Assembly: GCA_002633005.1 (NCBI GenBank)
Contig: NMRA01000025.1
Span: 69,757-133,756, forward strand
Reading direction: 5' to 3'
From: Phoronis australis
Taxonomy: Eukaryota > Phoronida > Phoronidae
DNA: 64,000 bases
The notes under the pieces are model-generated. The model did no database searches, was not told the origin of the DNA, and was given only the letters and a program-made list of their open reading frames with translations. The translations under genes were made by a program, and so were the position numbers. This document shows positions 13,829 to 27,700 of this stretch, one piece after another. Position 1 is the stretch's first letter, and the number at the start of each line of letters is the position of its first letter.

Positions 13829-14243
13829 GTGCTGTTTACACTACAAAAGTTGACACGGATCAGGTGACACGGAACGAGATGTTCCAGTGCGTAAATGGGA
13901 CCGACACGGAGCAAATTGACACCGCGGTGACAACTTTTGCCACCCGTTCGTGAGGTGAGACAATTTGCGCTCAAACTTCTTGCTCTGTGTCAATTATATG
14001 TCTCAACGCAAAACTGGGGCAAGGCAGAAAGGATCATCTCTACTGCGCTTGTGCAATGACCTACATACGGGCTCTCTGTTTCTGCAACTCCCGCTGTTTG
14101 AAAATCTGCGCATGTGCATTCCACTCTCCAGCGTACAACTTGCGTCTTGCCATGAAATTGCGTGTGTAAACGGCCACTTGACACTGATCTAGTTGATCCT
14201 TGTCAGTTGTGCTGGATCAAAAGTTGATGTCTAAACGAGACTT
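13829..14243. mobile_element. Possible inverted-repeat element (MITE-like)
   Basis: The left end has GTTTACACTACAAAAGTTGA. The right end, read on the other strand, has GTTTAGACATC followed by AACTTTTGAT, an imperfect inverted match over about 22 bases. The interior is more GC-rich than its surroundings and has only meaningless short frames on both strands. No target duplication could be fixed. I infer a diverged DNA-transposon relic. Confidence 0.35.
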
Positions 14244-17200
14244 TATTTAACAATATTCTTGGTGTCCAGAACTAGGTTAGGGATCACCTTTCAAGGTGTC
14301 ACTTAATGTCTGCAGAACACTGACTTAAAATTGTGCTCTTCATTTTTGCTGGAGTACATTGGGTTTTTTTTGAAAATTAGTGAAATCTCATTTGGGTTGG
14401 ATTTTGTAGATGCAAAACACGCTTGAGTAAAACTTGCTTTGCTTGTATCTCACGGATAGACATGCATGATTTTATTTTACTTTTCTCTCAAGAAGTTTGC
14501 TCTATGTAACTCCTCCCAGAATGTTCTAGTTTCTTCTGATATGTCAGGAAATCATAAAATTATTTTCAAATCATTAGTAAATTATGTTATTGTTTCAGAA
14601 TGATTTGTTCTCCTGAAGTCTGAATAATATCATTTTTAGACATGCTCAAATCACTTTATGTGATACTCATGTCCTGAATGAAAAACAGCTACAGAAAATG
14701 AAGAAATGGTCATCATTCCTTGAAGACATTTCTGGTAGAAATAAAACTTTTCAAGCCTTACAAGAATCTCATTGGTGGTTTATTGGCAGAAATGTGTTAA
14801 TGTTTTATTCTAATTTTCGCATATTGATTGTGGTTGCGCTTTGTAATGATAAAATTCCTTCAACAGTGGATGTGTCTGCCTCAGAATAGTTGCTTTTTAC
14901 CACATCTGTGGTGTGCCGGTATCAAATCAATAGCTGAGAGCAAACAGTGAATAAATTCCAACCCCTCCGAGTCTTCAATACTTGTAGCTCAAGAAGATCG
15001 CTGGTGTATTGATTTGTAACTATTGGGTGAAAACCACAGATTTTCAAGTGGCTTAGAAGTTAGTTTTTATGATATAATTGTAATGTAAAGCTCACTCAAA
15101 ATCATCGCTGTTGTCTATTACTGCCATAATCAAACCATTGGTGACAGACATTTCCACTTCACTACCAACTATTAACGTTTGTAGAAAATTAGTGAGAGCA
15201 TTTCAAAGCAGTTAGATATAGACTGATGTTTTGTAGTGGCTGTGGACTACAAGTCAAGCCACCCGCCCACATGATCTCAGGTATTGGTGTCCAAGAAATT
15301 GTTGCTGGGAGTGTCTCTGTAGTGGGGGAGCCTTGTCTGATAAGGCTTTGCTTGAGGTCAGACTTCCGAAGGACGTCTCTTACAGACTGGTTTTGACAGT
15401 TACTGAAAGTCAGAGGGAGAGGGGACTTTTCTTCACACGACTTACTAATATAGAAAAAGTTATTCTATGAGTGAATGTTGGTTGTACCTTTCTGTCCACA
15501 TTCCAGAAAAGCGGTTTGAAAGTCAAGAGTAGTTAGTTAATTGGATGGTAATGGAGATCATGCTGAGATATTTGTTTTCCATGTTTGTCTGGTTTATGTT
15601 TTTTGAACCAGAACAGTGCACTCAAGTTGTTTTTTATACTTATTTCCCTTACATGAACCATATCATTTGTGAATCTCAAGTTCACTAACTGTCTGGCAGT
15701 TGCCTGGTAACCATCTCTATCTCACCTGTCTATTACCTGTCTGCTTATAAGAGTATCTACGGTGAACTGTGAATGTAAGATAACCTACTTTAAATGCCTG
15801 CCATCTCTAACTAGCACTAAGTGATAGCTAGTTTAATACTCAACATTTTTCGAAAAAATAATCTGCTCAGGATGTGAACAGTGAGTCAGCACCAAATAAG
15901 TGTATCCTACAAATTGCTATACCTCCTTGAAATATGTTATTACCAATTTATTGGAAAATACAGCCTGTACATTATAACTGTTCAGTCCAGCCAAACTTCT
16001 CCATGCTATGCAGTGTGCACATCTTGGTCAACCCTCATCATCAGCCATTATGTGATAACCTGGTTAATTCAGATATGTAGACTGAATGCTTGCATTCACG
16101 AATTTCAGACTCTTGCCACTTTCTTGAGATCACCTAAAGCCCATTTCAGTTGAGCTACATTGTCAAGAGATAGGTATCTGCCACAGTTGCATAGAAGTAC
16201 AGTGTGTTCAGCTTTGTGCAACTTATCAGTAGACACTTTGCAGAATTGGGAGGAGTGAGTGCATTTGCAGATAAATCAAAATCACATTTGCATTTCTAGT
16301 ATTCCGACAGTTGGATTCAGGCTTGAACTATGTCCTTCTAGCTGTGTACATTTGCAGTATGTTTCACTCAGTAGGTACAGCTTTACGGAATGCAAAGTGT
16401 AATGGCTTGGTAAAGTTTGATAAGGTCAAACAGAAATCTCAGCAAACAGAACTGGTTGAGGGATTGGGAGTTAACTCCTGTATTGAGCAATCGTTCAGTT
16501 GTATTTTGAATGGTGCCTGGGAATCGTTATCACTAGCACATGTACAAAACAAAGTACAAATCTTGTATGCTTTAATATCCACCATGTTGTTAGTTTTGCC
16601 TTGTTTGGTTCATTTCAGTGGTAATAGGAAGCGTTATATTTCATGTCAGTGTTCAGCTGCCTCAGCGAAGACAATGTAAACCAAAAGCTGTTCAGTTATC
16701 CCGACTCAACAAATCGTAGTGTGGTGCCTGGTTCATATTGCATTGATCTATGATGAATTAAGCATGAATTCAGTCATACTTTATTGTAGTCTGGTATCCA
16801 CTGTTCTGATGCTAGTGTGAATGCAACAGAGTCGCACATTTTTGGTCAACTGTTTGTGCAACTTTTTCGGCCTACTAAGTCGTTCGTCACTTTAAGATAT
16901 TGACGGTATTACTAACGAACCATGTGATGAGGCTGGCTTTCACTCACCTTTGGCTACAAGTCTGTGCCCAGGTGGAGAAAGGATTCCAGAGTGAATAAAC
17001 AGATGTCTGGAAGCCAGGCAGGACTCCCTAAATAAACATCCACAGTGTAACTGATGATAAGTTATGCATTTCAACTTTAGTATGGCAACAGAGATCATCT
17101 GTGCTTTGTTTAGGGATTTTTAAATATGAGCACAGCCACAGAAATCGCTTGCGCAGTATATGCTGGTTCTCATTCATTCCCTTGCATGCATTCACTTAAG

Positions 17201-17844
17201 ACTGAGCTCAGAGGAGTAGGTGACAGCTTTGTGCAATGCTCGATTGTCTGCTAGTAAAGCCAGGATTTAAAAGCGGGTCTCCCGGATACTTCGTTGAGGC
17301 GTCAGCGTTTTGGGAAGTATCAGTTGGTGGTTAGCGTTGGTCCTGGATTGAAATTAACAGCCCAAGTTAACTTCGCAGTAGACAGGTGGATTTAACCACG
17401 GGATGTCATGTGGACACTTGATGCTGTATAAAAAGTGTCAAACATGGTTTCATTGAAGTTATTAACTTATGTGGCTCTTATTGGCAAATGTTGTAGTATT
17501 TATCTTTGACATTTTTGTCAACTATTCACCATTCTACAACTAAATATACACTTCATTTCATTTATTACCCAACAATTAGAATGGATACTTTGAATTTCAA
17601 AAGACTAAACGTGCATTGCATTTTCGGAGTGCCATCTTGCGATAACTTCAGTGATCCACACATCAAAGCCACTAACTACCAAAAGGTTTAACTATGCAGT
17701 TTACATCATTGGTGCCCTGATACTTGAGATAAGTTGGTATGACAACGCCTTTAAGACACTTGTGATTTCTACTGTTAGTGAGGCAGTTATTTAAAGTTGC
17801 ATTTCATCCTGTATAGTTGGCGAAAATCGAATGGCCTTTTACTA

Positions 17845-18015
17845 TCAATGACTCAACAAAAGGCTTCAGAATTAATGGGGGGCTTGGTCAACCTTGAAAC
17901 TGCTAATTTGAAAATGGCGTATTCATTCTGTGGAACTTAAGTTCGTTAGGAAAATGAATTCTTATAATGAAAAGAATCTGAATTTCATGAGAGTAAAATG
18001 CATAATTTGATATGT
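17845..18015 (+). repeat. Dispersed repeat, copy 1
   Basis: This copy shows, in order, GACTCAA, TTCAGAATTAAT, CTTGGTCAACC, AATTTGAAAATGG, CTTAAGTT and then TCATGAGAGTAAAATGC. Copies at 23660-23745 and 36626-36756 share the middle part, and 19150-19263 and 49813-49845 share the right part. It is a family of roughly 170 bp with no coding content. Confidence 0.55.
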
Positions 18016-19149
18016 GTTTTTTAACCAACTAAACGGCCAAGTATCCTTTAAGCGACTGCTGTGCACTGTAATGGTTCACCAAGCAACCGTGCACAAGTGC
18101 TGTCCATTACCCATGTGCCCTGCACAGTTATTGAATATTCAATGTCTTTGCAAAAAAGTGCTTAAAATTCTGGGTTTAACAAGATCCTTGTTTTTGAGTG
18201 GAGGTACTTGAGCTCTAAGTGGTCCGCCCATGTAGATGGTTCACTTATTCTTTTTGTGAAATTATTGTAGTTGTACACTCCTATATGTTGAGAAATATCT
18301 TGTCTCATCCATTCTGGCGATATTGATAACACTAAGTCATCATTAATTCGCCTTGGTATCACAGTCCACCCACCTGGATAAGGTATCAGTTACAACCATC
18401 ACTTAAAATGAATAGGTAACATCACCTAACACCCTCTGGTGGATGTCTGTGAACCCCTGATATGACACACTAACTCACTAGTGCAGCTTACATTTAACTG
18501 TTTGATGAATGACTCATGGCAGGTCACATTGACATTATTAAAATTCAAAAGTCAACAGTACCCAAGTTCCTGACTACAGATAATGGGGAAGTCTCACAAG
18601 GGGTCATTTTCTTCAGAAAGGGCGTTATGTCTGGGGTATTGCTGCAGAGTAGTAGTTTATTGTAGATTTTTAAGGATATCTCGAACCTTATTCGTAAAAA
18701 TTTGCCTTTTTTACTACATTTCACATCTGTCTAGCAAAATACCTTAAATTCTTTCATGGGGAACTTAAATACGAAATATATACCGTGTAGCGAGAAAAAA
18801 GATTTAGCAGAACCACTTTTGAACTGCACAACTGCATGGAAAATTGTTTTGGACTTATCCTAGGTCAAAGGTTATGGGGCGGTCACTCAAATTGATTCTC
18901 CTGGTGCTATAGGCATACAGCAGTTTCATATGTACCCTCAGTTTTTTTCATTCACCGTGTCGCCATAATATTGAGTCAACATAGCATGGAAAGATGTTGC
19001 AGAAAACAAAGATAAAACAAAGTTTTTATCTTGAGGGAGTTGTGCGTCTGCACGCATATGACTGTTGAGAACAAATGCACCAGGTCCGAGTTGCTGAACT
19101 ATGATCACTAATGCAGCAAAATGTTTAAAAAGTTTAAATCCTCCCTAAC

Positions 19150-19263
19150 ATTCATTATGCATTGCCAATAACTTGAGTTAGTAACGGAAATGGAATCCGA
19201 CCACAGCAAAGAATGCGATATGACCAATTTTATGAAAGTAAAAAGCCTAATTCAATTTCCGTT
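19150..19263 (+). repeat. Dispersed repeat, copy 2 (right part)
   Basis: GCATTGCCAATAACTTGAGTT followed by AACGGAAATGGAATCC matches the second half of the copy at 36626-36756. The end TATGAAAGTAAAAAGCCTAA matches about 49813-49835. This is a truncated member of the same family. Confidence 0.45.
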
Positions 19264-19431
19264 TTTAGCTAGCTAAACAGGGTAAAATACTGCTTTAAAA
19301 TTTGCAAATCTGGTGTGCAAATTATTCTTAGGCATTTTTTGTGGTACATGTTTTGCTTTGGCATTTTTATCAACTGTTTGTGTGTGCGCTGTTTGCTTAC
19401 GTTAAGATAGTTTACCTGTTATTAATTGCAG

Positions 19432-19505
19432 GTAGTGGACTGAGGGGGCCCAGCTGAGTACAGTAGTATTGCAGAAAGGGACATATCACACTTACCTGGA
19501 GAAAG
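19432..19505 (+). other. Possible untranslated exon upstream of adducin
   Basis: A good acceptor (TTAATTGCAG ending at 19431) and a good donor (AAAG followed by GTAAAG at 19506) bracket 74 bases. The stretch contains stop codons in the coding sense, so it could only be 5' UTR. It lies 2.1 kb before the exon with the adducin start codon. This rests on splice-site shape alone; RNA reads would decide it. Confidence 0.2.
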
Positions 19506-21646
19506 GTAAAGAATGACACTGAGAATATGGGCCATGTTGTTGATGAATTTTAAGATACTATAGGTCATTTTCCAGTTTCACTATCATTCCACCTCTTCAA
19601 TCAAAACGGATTTGCATGAGTTGAAAATGGAACCTTGGTATTCAGTTTTCTAAACAGATGCAGTTATGATGCAGGCATGCATTCAACAAGTCCGTTGTCA
19701 TGCTTCAAGTTTCGTGAGATCACGCAAGTCTGAGATTTCACCCTTGATCTGGCAAGCTTTCAGTCGTCAGTAAACAGTATTGTTGAATGCGTAAAGTTAT
19801 CACTACGTAGCCAAACAAGAGACGCCTTGATGATATGAACTGTGATTAATCCTATGAGTAGTCAGTAGTGCTTGAAACTTAGTGAGATCACATGTTTGAC
19901 TTAAAAACGTGGTCGCATGTGACACAGGCTTGGGGTTCTCACCAATCGAACTCACAAGTCCTAATGAAAGCACCTTACCCCTTTGGGCTTGTCACTGTTG
20001 TGATCTTGTGGGAGGATTTAAACATTTTATCCATCTAAGTGGCCATTGTTTCCAGCTGGGTATGAATAACGGGTAGAAACCATTTAATTGCTGTTACGTT
20101 CCCCTAAACCCCAGTCCTGGTCAGCAAACACCTAACACATTTTACAAATTGCATACCTGCATTATATACCCAGATACCAGATTCTTCACCCACAATCATG
20201 GTTTAGGTTTGGATTATGGTACGCAGTTATGGAGTTTGGTCATTGGGCAAGGAGTATTTTCAGTACACATGTCGAGTGTAGGCGGGTAAGGAATTAGTTT
20301 GATGTTTGCTGGATCGGAACTGCGGTTCAGGGGACCGAAACTGGAATTTAGAGGTGCGAGCTTGGACTTGTTTCTACTCCCTGAATGCCTGCTGAGATCT
20401 GTATACCACTGACCAGCTATCCTGCTGAAAGTTATCAGTTTTTACAATGTTTTTTTCTTTCGCCCCGTGTAACAAGCTTAATTGCTACAGGAAAGGCATG
20501 ATAAATCTCAGTGGAAAGTTGTAGATAACAAATAGCGAAACAAAGCTCTTCTGTACAAGTTTTGTTTGGAAGTAGCTGAGGCCGAGGGCCCTTTGGTTGT
20601 TTCTTCATATTTCACTTGTAACTAATCATATTTCCGCTTTTCGTGTCAAGCTTTACCCATCTTAGGACATATTTGAAACCGGTTTTTAAAACAGTTCTTC
20701 AGCTCAATCAATTCTTTGTTAAATTTGTCGCTGTGGAAACTGAGTTTGCTGCTGCTTAAGAATTGTTAGTTTGCTTGACTATCTACATTTTTGTATTTAC
20801 AATTTCTAGATATTCTGCCTGGTAAGCTTTTGTAGTGGGAAAATAGTGTTCTGTATCGTTGCAGAGGAATGTCTTCATTCAGTTTTGTACAACACTAAAC
20901 TGTTTGCTTTTTGATAACAGAAGTGGATCACCATATATCCAGTTCACTTGACATTTGATTTCCTGGCTTTTATTGGCTCAGAAAAGAACTGGGTTGGCAA
21001 GATAGGGTGTTGAAATGAACAGGTGTATTTTTGGGCTTGAGAACTGGGATTTTTTCAGTTACTTGTTATGAGTGAAACTTGAATGTGAACTGTGGTATAT
21101 TGTTATACAAAACCACAAAGGATTTGTATAACATTAGTTGTTTTAAATTGAATTCTAAATTAAGCATGTAGTCTGTTGTGAAAAATGGTCCCCTGCCTCA
21201 GTTAGTGACAATTAGTGCCTGACTGGAATATAAGCTGTGTTAGATGACAAGAGTTGATATTTCAATGTCAATACTCAGGGTGCAAACATACATGTTTGTT
21301 ATCTATGTTTTGACTAGCACAGAAAATGTCATCCAAAATTTAACTTTCTAGTTTTCAAAAATGTGCCTTGGACATCCCTGTACTGTTGCTAAATTTATGT
21401 GTTTGTCTGGAAATTGTTTCCAAATGTTAACTGATATGCATAGGAAAGCAGTTGTCCATGGTACTTCTGCGTTGGTTTGTGTTCTCTGAGACAGAAAGTA
21501 GTGACCAAACACAGAAAGCCGTGTGTGCCTTTAAATAATAGTAGCCGTGACTGATTAAATAATTACTGACATAATAGCAACCGTGACTGATGGACTAATT
21601 ACTGACATCTTGAATCTGCTACTGATTTCTGTTCCAAATATGGTAG
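19506..21646. other. Non-coding stretch before the adducin start exon
   Basis: No coding exon is seen. The only structure found is the 36-bp direct duplication at 21537-21608. If the candidate exon at 19432-19505 is real, this would be a 5' UTR intron. Confidence 0.4.
21537..21608 (+). repeat. Tandem duplication, 2 x 36 bp
   Basis: Two consecutive 36-base units begin AATAG(T/C)A and share CCGTGACTGAT and ATTACTGACAT, with a handful of differences. They lie about 60 bases upstream of the adducin start codon, in the presumed acceptor-side intron or the 5' UTR. Confidence 0.7.
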
Positions 21647-21668
21647 GTTGTCTTCTGACGGACACACA

Positions 21669-21729
21669 ATGACAGAACCTCAAATGAACGGTCCTGTGGA
21701 GGGAGACGAACGGTTCATCGACAAAGTCG
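21669..21729 (+). CDS. ADD: Adducin exon 1 (start codon)
   Basis: Encodes residues 1-20 plus one base of codon 21, beginning MTEPQMNG. The start was chosen because this ATG opens the frame that splices exactly into exon 2 (donor GTAAGT at 21730) and is preceded by ACACACA with no earlier in-frame coding signal. The exon probably begins near 21647, after a TGGTAG acceptor, so 5' UTR exons should lie upstream. A short CA repeat (21838-21851) lies in the following intron. Confidence 0.85.
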
Positions 21730-24700
21730 GTAAGTACTTTGCCTTTTCAGAAATATAAACTTAATATCATTCTTACATCTGATTCTTTGATAACTGGTAG
21801 TTTGGTTATGAATTTGTCCTTTGTTTTGAAACACGCAACACACACACACACCAAATACTGCCTATGTATACAGAAAGTTTTGATTTTTTTCGAGATGTTA
21901 TGGCTAACATACATTTTTCACTTAGTAAAATATTTCTTGTGTGAAACAACCAAAATATATGTTGTTTCACCTGCGTGAGATTGAGACCAGATGACACCAT
22001 ATGTCCATGACAGTGATTGAGATGAATCTAACTAGCATCATGTGAGGCTGCCAAATGGGTCTGAGATAATGATGTCATTTGACTATTGATTTACTTGTAA
22101 AGATATCTTTAGACCAACTATTGACTATCTAGTCTTGGAATTTGTCCTCTGGAGTTAAGTGACCTCAATAAGGGCATCGGTTGGTATCTGTGTGTAATAT
22201 TTAAATTGACAATATGTTTTGAAGCCACACTATTACATATGTAACATTAAGGTAAATTAGAGAATGTTTGTAATGATATGCTTATTATTGATCTGTTTAG
22301 CACTCAATATGGCACACCCGTGGAATTTCAATTTATCGAATTTCTTGAAAAGTATGTTTCATTTTCGACACAATTTATACATAAAAGATAAAAATGGTAA
22401 ATTTTTCAGTATTTTTATCATTGCAGTCAGCCTTTGAAAATGGCCGTTTTGGCAGTTACTAATGTAACTGAAGAATTACCTTCCACTGTAGTTAGTATGG
22501 TAAAAACTCCATTTCAGACACTTTTTCAAAAAGATTGTAATCACGTCTGTTCTTTAAAAGAAATGAGTAACAACTTGACTTGAAGAATAAAGAAAGACCT
22601 ACCTTGCTGTTGAATTGGTGTGCGCACCCATCCATAGGGCCGGTGAATTTGGTGTTTATTTGTCAGTCTCTGTGAGCTTGGACAAATTCGTGACGCTCTT
22701 TAATGTCTGTCTTTGTAGACCCTGATGACCCAGACTACATTCGGAACCACCAGCGACCAGTGGAGATTAAAGAGGACATTCAACTGATGGACTCGCGCAA
22801 ACGCGTCTCTCTCATTCTCAACAGTGAAGCCTTTCGTGAAGAACTAGAACAGATTGTTGAGGAGCAGCTGCGCCAAGGGCCTCATCCCGCTGGAGTGGTG
22901 GCGCTGCAGCAGCTCTCGGAGCTTCTTAACCCCAGGAATCGCACTAATAGAAGCACTGCTGGAGGTGAGGTTGTGACGTATGTGGGCAAGACTGCTGTTA
23001 TAAGGCAGGATGTGATAATGAGGGAGGTGGGTGATTTTACTGAGGGGTGGGCAGTGTTCTGGTGATGGGGATGAGCGTATGACTGTAAGAAATAATGGTG
23101 TGGAGTGAATGTGGTGATAAGGAAGGAAGGTATGAGAGCAGAGGGATGGTAACAGTACAAGGTGATTGTAGGGGTGTGGTGGTATTGTGGTAGAGGTGTT
23201 GTACTCAAAAGGTGAAGTAATTCTCACAGGTGACGTGATGATAAGAGGTTGGCTTGGATGGTCAGAACCCACAATGCCTGTAGTATCAGCATCAGTAATA
23301 ATGTGTAAATGTTAAGTTGACTTAAAACTTAATGCATAAGACAGCTGGACATATTGTGAGGAACCATTTATGTTTTTTCCTCTTATTGTTAACTGATTTC
23401 ATTCTATATTGCTGACTGTGTTATTCCCTTCTAGTCTCCAACACTATCATCCCTGTGGCTGATATTCGCGGTATTGACTCGGCCAACTACTCTAAGGGTG
23501 AGAAGATCTTCCGTTGTAAACTAGCCTCCCTCTACAGACTCATTGACCTGTTTGGATGGTCGCAGGGCATTTATAACCATATCTCGGTAAGTTTCAATTA
23601 ATGATAAGCTCTTGGTTGTTGTCAAGTTTTTGCCGTGTCCATTACCAACAAGAACATAGAAGCCATCAGTGGTTGGCCAATCCTAAAACTGCCAATTTGA
23701 AAATGACATGTGTATGCATTGTCTGTGATTTGAGTTTTCATCGCCTTTGGCAATAACACAAGATCAGATGAATGTGGTCATGTTTTTAATCCCCAAAGCG
23801 CTTTGTTTAAGTATTTAACGTAGTGAAACTATCTAAATGTTGCTCGTAGCTTTGGCAAAATTTTTAAATTCACTCCCTGAATTTCTCACTTGTTCAGATT
23901 ATCTTTTAAAGTTTTTGAACTGAAAAAATTGTATGGGTCTGTTGGAATCAGTCCTTTATGCAGTGTCGTCCTGGCACTAATCTGGACGCCCTGGCAAGGA
24001 CGCCCAATGTCTCATTTGGACCCCACTGTCAATAGGAACCTTTCAAGTTTGGACTCACACATTGTAATGAATACTAAAAGCCTCTGAAGGCTCACAGTGG
24101 GGGCTCTTTTTCAAAGCAGGAAGAAATATACAATGTATATACAAACTATATAAAATGTTGCTATGCTCACACTTGGTTGATAGCATTGTAAGAGTCTTGG
24201 TCTACAGTTTTTTTAGTAAAAGTGCTCACTTCAGTAGGCTGTAAACTTAGATGTAAAAACAGCTTGGTCTATGCATTTTTGTAAAAAAATCTGTGTGTTT
24301 GGGGGGATTGCTGGGGGTGGGGGGTTACGCGTCGGAATCATGGACGCCCTGGAATATTGAGAACCCCATTTTGGACACCCTATTTTCAAAATCCTGGATA
24401 AAGGCCTGGTTTGAATCTTTTAACTTTGTAAAGTAAACAATTTGTCACGTTATTTTTTACTTCGTGAACCATATTTGATTCTTCTGATTCTGTTTTGTCG
24501 CCATAGCCACATCTGTATTTGTCTCCATAGCTACGACTGAACCAGGAACAAGAGCACTTCCTCATCAACCCATTTGGCATGCTGTACAATGAAGTGACCG
24601 CGTCCAGCTTGGTTAAGATCGACATGCAGGGCAACGTGGTGGACCAGGGGAGCACAGTCCTGGGGGTCAACAAATCCGGCTTCATCATCCATGCCGCCGT

Positions 24701-27700
24701 GCACGCTGCCCGGCCAGACATACGTTGTGTGGTACATCTACACACATCACCGGCAGTTTGTGTAAGTCCTGGTTGGAAATTGATACATGATGCTACAATC
24801 GAACCTCGTTATAACCAAGCAGTGATCTCTTTTGTGAAAAGTGACTGGAGGCTGAAGTCAGAAATTTGGTTTTATGGTCCACACAACTATTTCTGAAAAA
24901 TGATGAACTCTTACTTGAGTGAAAATGCCAAGTTCCTGAGAATATGCATGTAACTGCTAGTTGTTGAGATATTTTTTATTTAGATTGTAAGGCGCTCATA
25001 ATTACCTGATTAAGCCTTTATTCAGCAATAGGAGGATAAAACCAGATTGGTTTCTTAATTCATTTTTCATGAAACAGACCCCTGGTTTATAATGTTTGTA
25101 CTTTTGTAACACTGCATTCCCCGAGTCCCAAGGCAAAAGCATTGTATACAAGTTGCGTTGGTGACAGAAAACTTTGGCTACAATGAACATTTTAAAAGGT
25201 CCGGTTAGGGTTCGTGGTTACGTGGTTCGGCTATAGGGCTTAGGTGATCAAAGTGTTGAGGACATGGATTGCACGATTAAACTTATTTCTTAACCACAGT
25301 TGATTTTGGTTCAAATTCAGACTCTTGTCTCATTTGCTCTTCTGATGTAGTTGAAACCCTTATAGATTTCATGTCATACTGAAACTTCTTTGGTCTTTAA
25401 GTAAATTTGGAATATCTCTTGATGCCTTTGAAGTTGAAATGCATTCAGCTGAGACCGAAGGAGAGTTGCAAGATATAACCATGTACTAAGAACGATCTTA
25501 TCTTCAGTTACCACCAGTTCAGTGTACATTTCAAAATTTTGCTCTTTTGGCAGTTATTTTATCTTAGAAAATTTTTGGGTATTTGATTGAAGTAGTTGCT
25601 TAATAAAATAGTACCGTCGAAGAAACATTCTTGAAGTATTCAAGGTACATTTTGGTGTAGAAATAGCATTTGATTTTGTGAAATATCTCATTAGAAGTAA
25701 AGAAGAAGTTTTATACCTTGTTGTTAGGAGCACCATTAGTATGCTATTGTTCAGCTGTCAGTAACATTCTACATTTGTGACAATGTAGCAATCTTGTAAA
25801 AATGACACTATGACTATGAGTTTTGCTACTTGATAGAAGATACACTGTTGTGATAAGGACACTGTTAGGTCTGCATTGCTGCGACAATAACTTTATGAAG
25901 CTTTTTCCTGGAATCGATAAACTTAATATGTGAGGCGAAGGGGCGTTACTTCTAATGGACATTATGTTGTTCTTTATGAGATGTAGAATATGTTGATGGT
26001 GGAATGTCATTAACATTTAATGCATTTCAGAAATATGCTTCAGGGCTTTTGAAAACTAACTTTTCTGTTGCAGGTGTCGGCCATGAAGTGCGGCCTGTTA
26101 CCTATCTCCCAGGAAGCCGCCATCCTGGGGGGTATCAGTTACCATGACTACGAAGGTATTGTCGTCGACAACGATGAGCAAGATAGGCTAGCGCGCAATC
26201 TAGGACCTAACAACAAAGTGAGTTGAACATTCCTTGTTGATATAAGTGTGAGGTATGGCTGAAAGGAAGAGTTTGTTTTCTCCAAAATGATTGTGAAATA
26301 AAATGTTTAAAGCATATACCAAATGTATTTAGTTTCTGCTATACAGACAACTCAGCTGGAATTGTTTGGATAGCTTAGAGGAGAATGTTACTTTTGAAGG
26401 CCTTCTTGGTCAATTTAGACATATTTTAAGCTAGTTCTGAAAATGTCAACTAGTCAGAGTAAGTTGTTTTCCCTCAATTTTCAGTTGCGATAACTGCTCA
26501 ATAATCAAGACACCATTTTCAATCCCACTCCCGTTACATAACAATTTGCCGTTGACTTGAGCTGTGGTGCCAGTAACAAGACCAATACAACAACAACTCA
26601 TCTGGTCAGACACACAGTGTTAAAGTGTTTTGCATTAACTTGCTTTTTGTGTCACTCTTATTGCATCAAGAATTGCTAATCTCATATTTGTGTGAATCCA
26701 GTAAAAAGTTTTAGAACAAATTTCAGACTGCCTAAAATATGCCCTTCAAAAAGTAACATTCTCATTCAAGGGTCTTACATTTTCTGTATCAGTTGTGCTG
26801 TTTTGAAATCGCATCCGTTGGTCTGCAAGGAATGTGTGCTCCCAGGTGTGGGGCTCAATTATAGCATTTTTAGGTCATCTTTTGTTGTAAACTGGAACCT
26901 GCGATAGTTACTGTCTTACAAATTCATGGATAAGTTGCTTGTTTACTTCAAGCATCAGTGAAGATGACGTTTCCACTTGCTATGATTCATGTACAGTGCT
27001 CTTCATTAATGAGTGCATTCCTAGCTCACAGATGTATTGAGCATTTGAATGGACCATAAACCCTGTGTGTTCTGTGTCGTATATCTGTTAATTGTGTTGA
27101 ACAGTGCAACAAGTGTTGTTATGTTGCCTTGTAGATTCTAATATTGCGTAACCATGGTGTGCTGGTGTGTGGTGCCACTGTAGAGGAAGCATTTTACAAG
27201 ACTACCATGTTCATGCAGGCTGCTGATATACAGGTGAGTCGGGTAAAGTTGAGTTACAGTACAAGACAAAAGTAACCAGACAAAATACAGTACAAGACAA
27301 AAGAAACCAGACAAAACACATTTCTCTATCATGACTGATAATTCTATTAACAGCAAAAATGACTGATTTTAGGTACTACCATTGCAAAATTGTTATTATA
27401 TTGGTTGAGTTACCTTACTAACTTTCTTGCTAATTTTTCTTCATTCTCAGTCATAACGGAAGACTACTGTGATGGTGAATTCGGCTCTTGCTCAGCTGTC
27501 GTGACGGGGGAATTCCGGGTCGTTTTGTCTGAATACGTTTGGCTTGAACTGTTATCTCAAAGTAACTTCTGTGAGCTCACATGGTTTGAAAATGAATGTT
27601 TTGGCGATTGTAATCCTTGTTATGATAACTGTCCTTTCTCATTTCATCAGTAGATGACATAGGTGTTCATAGTCTCTTCAGTGTCTTCTGTCTTGGGCCT

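Larger units (their letters stand above)
14244..19431. other. Non-coding stretch, probably upstream or 5' non-coding part of adducin
   Basis: No coding exons were recognised. A GC-richer patch near 17260-17345 with a TTTAAAAG box is only suggestive of a promoter. Copies of one dispersed repeat lie at about 17845-18015 and 19150-19263. Confidence 0.4.

Noticed and set aside
17260-17420. TATA-like TTTAAAAG followed by a GC-richer stretch as adducin promoter
   Set aside because: One weak box only; no link to the coding exons can be shown from sequence.
22844-23272. 142-codon minus-strand frame overlapping exon 2 and intron 2
   Set aside because: Antisense to a certain exon; the rest is low-complexity H/P/S/T sequence from a GTG-rich intron stretch.
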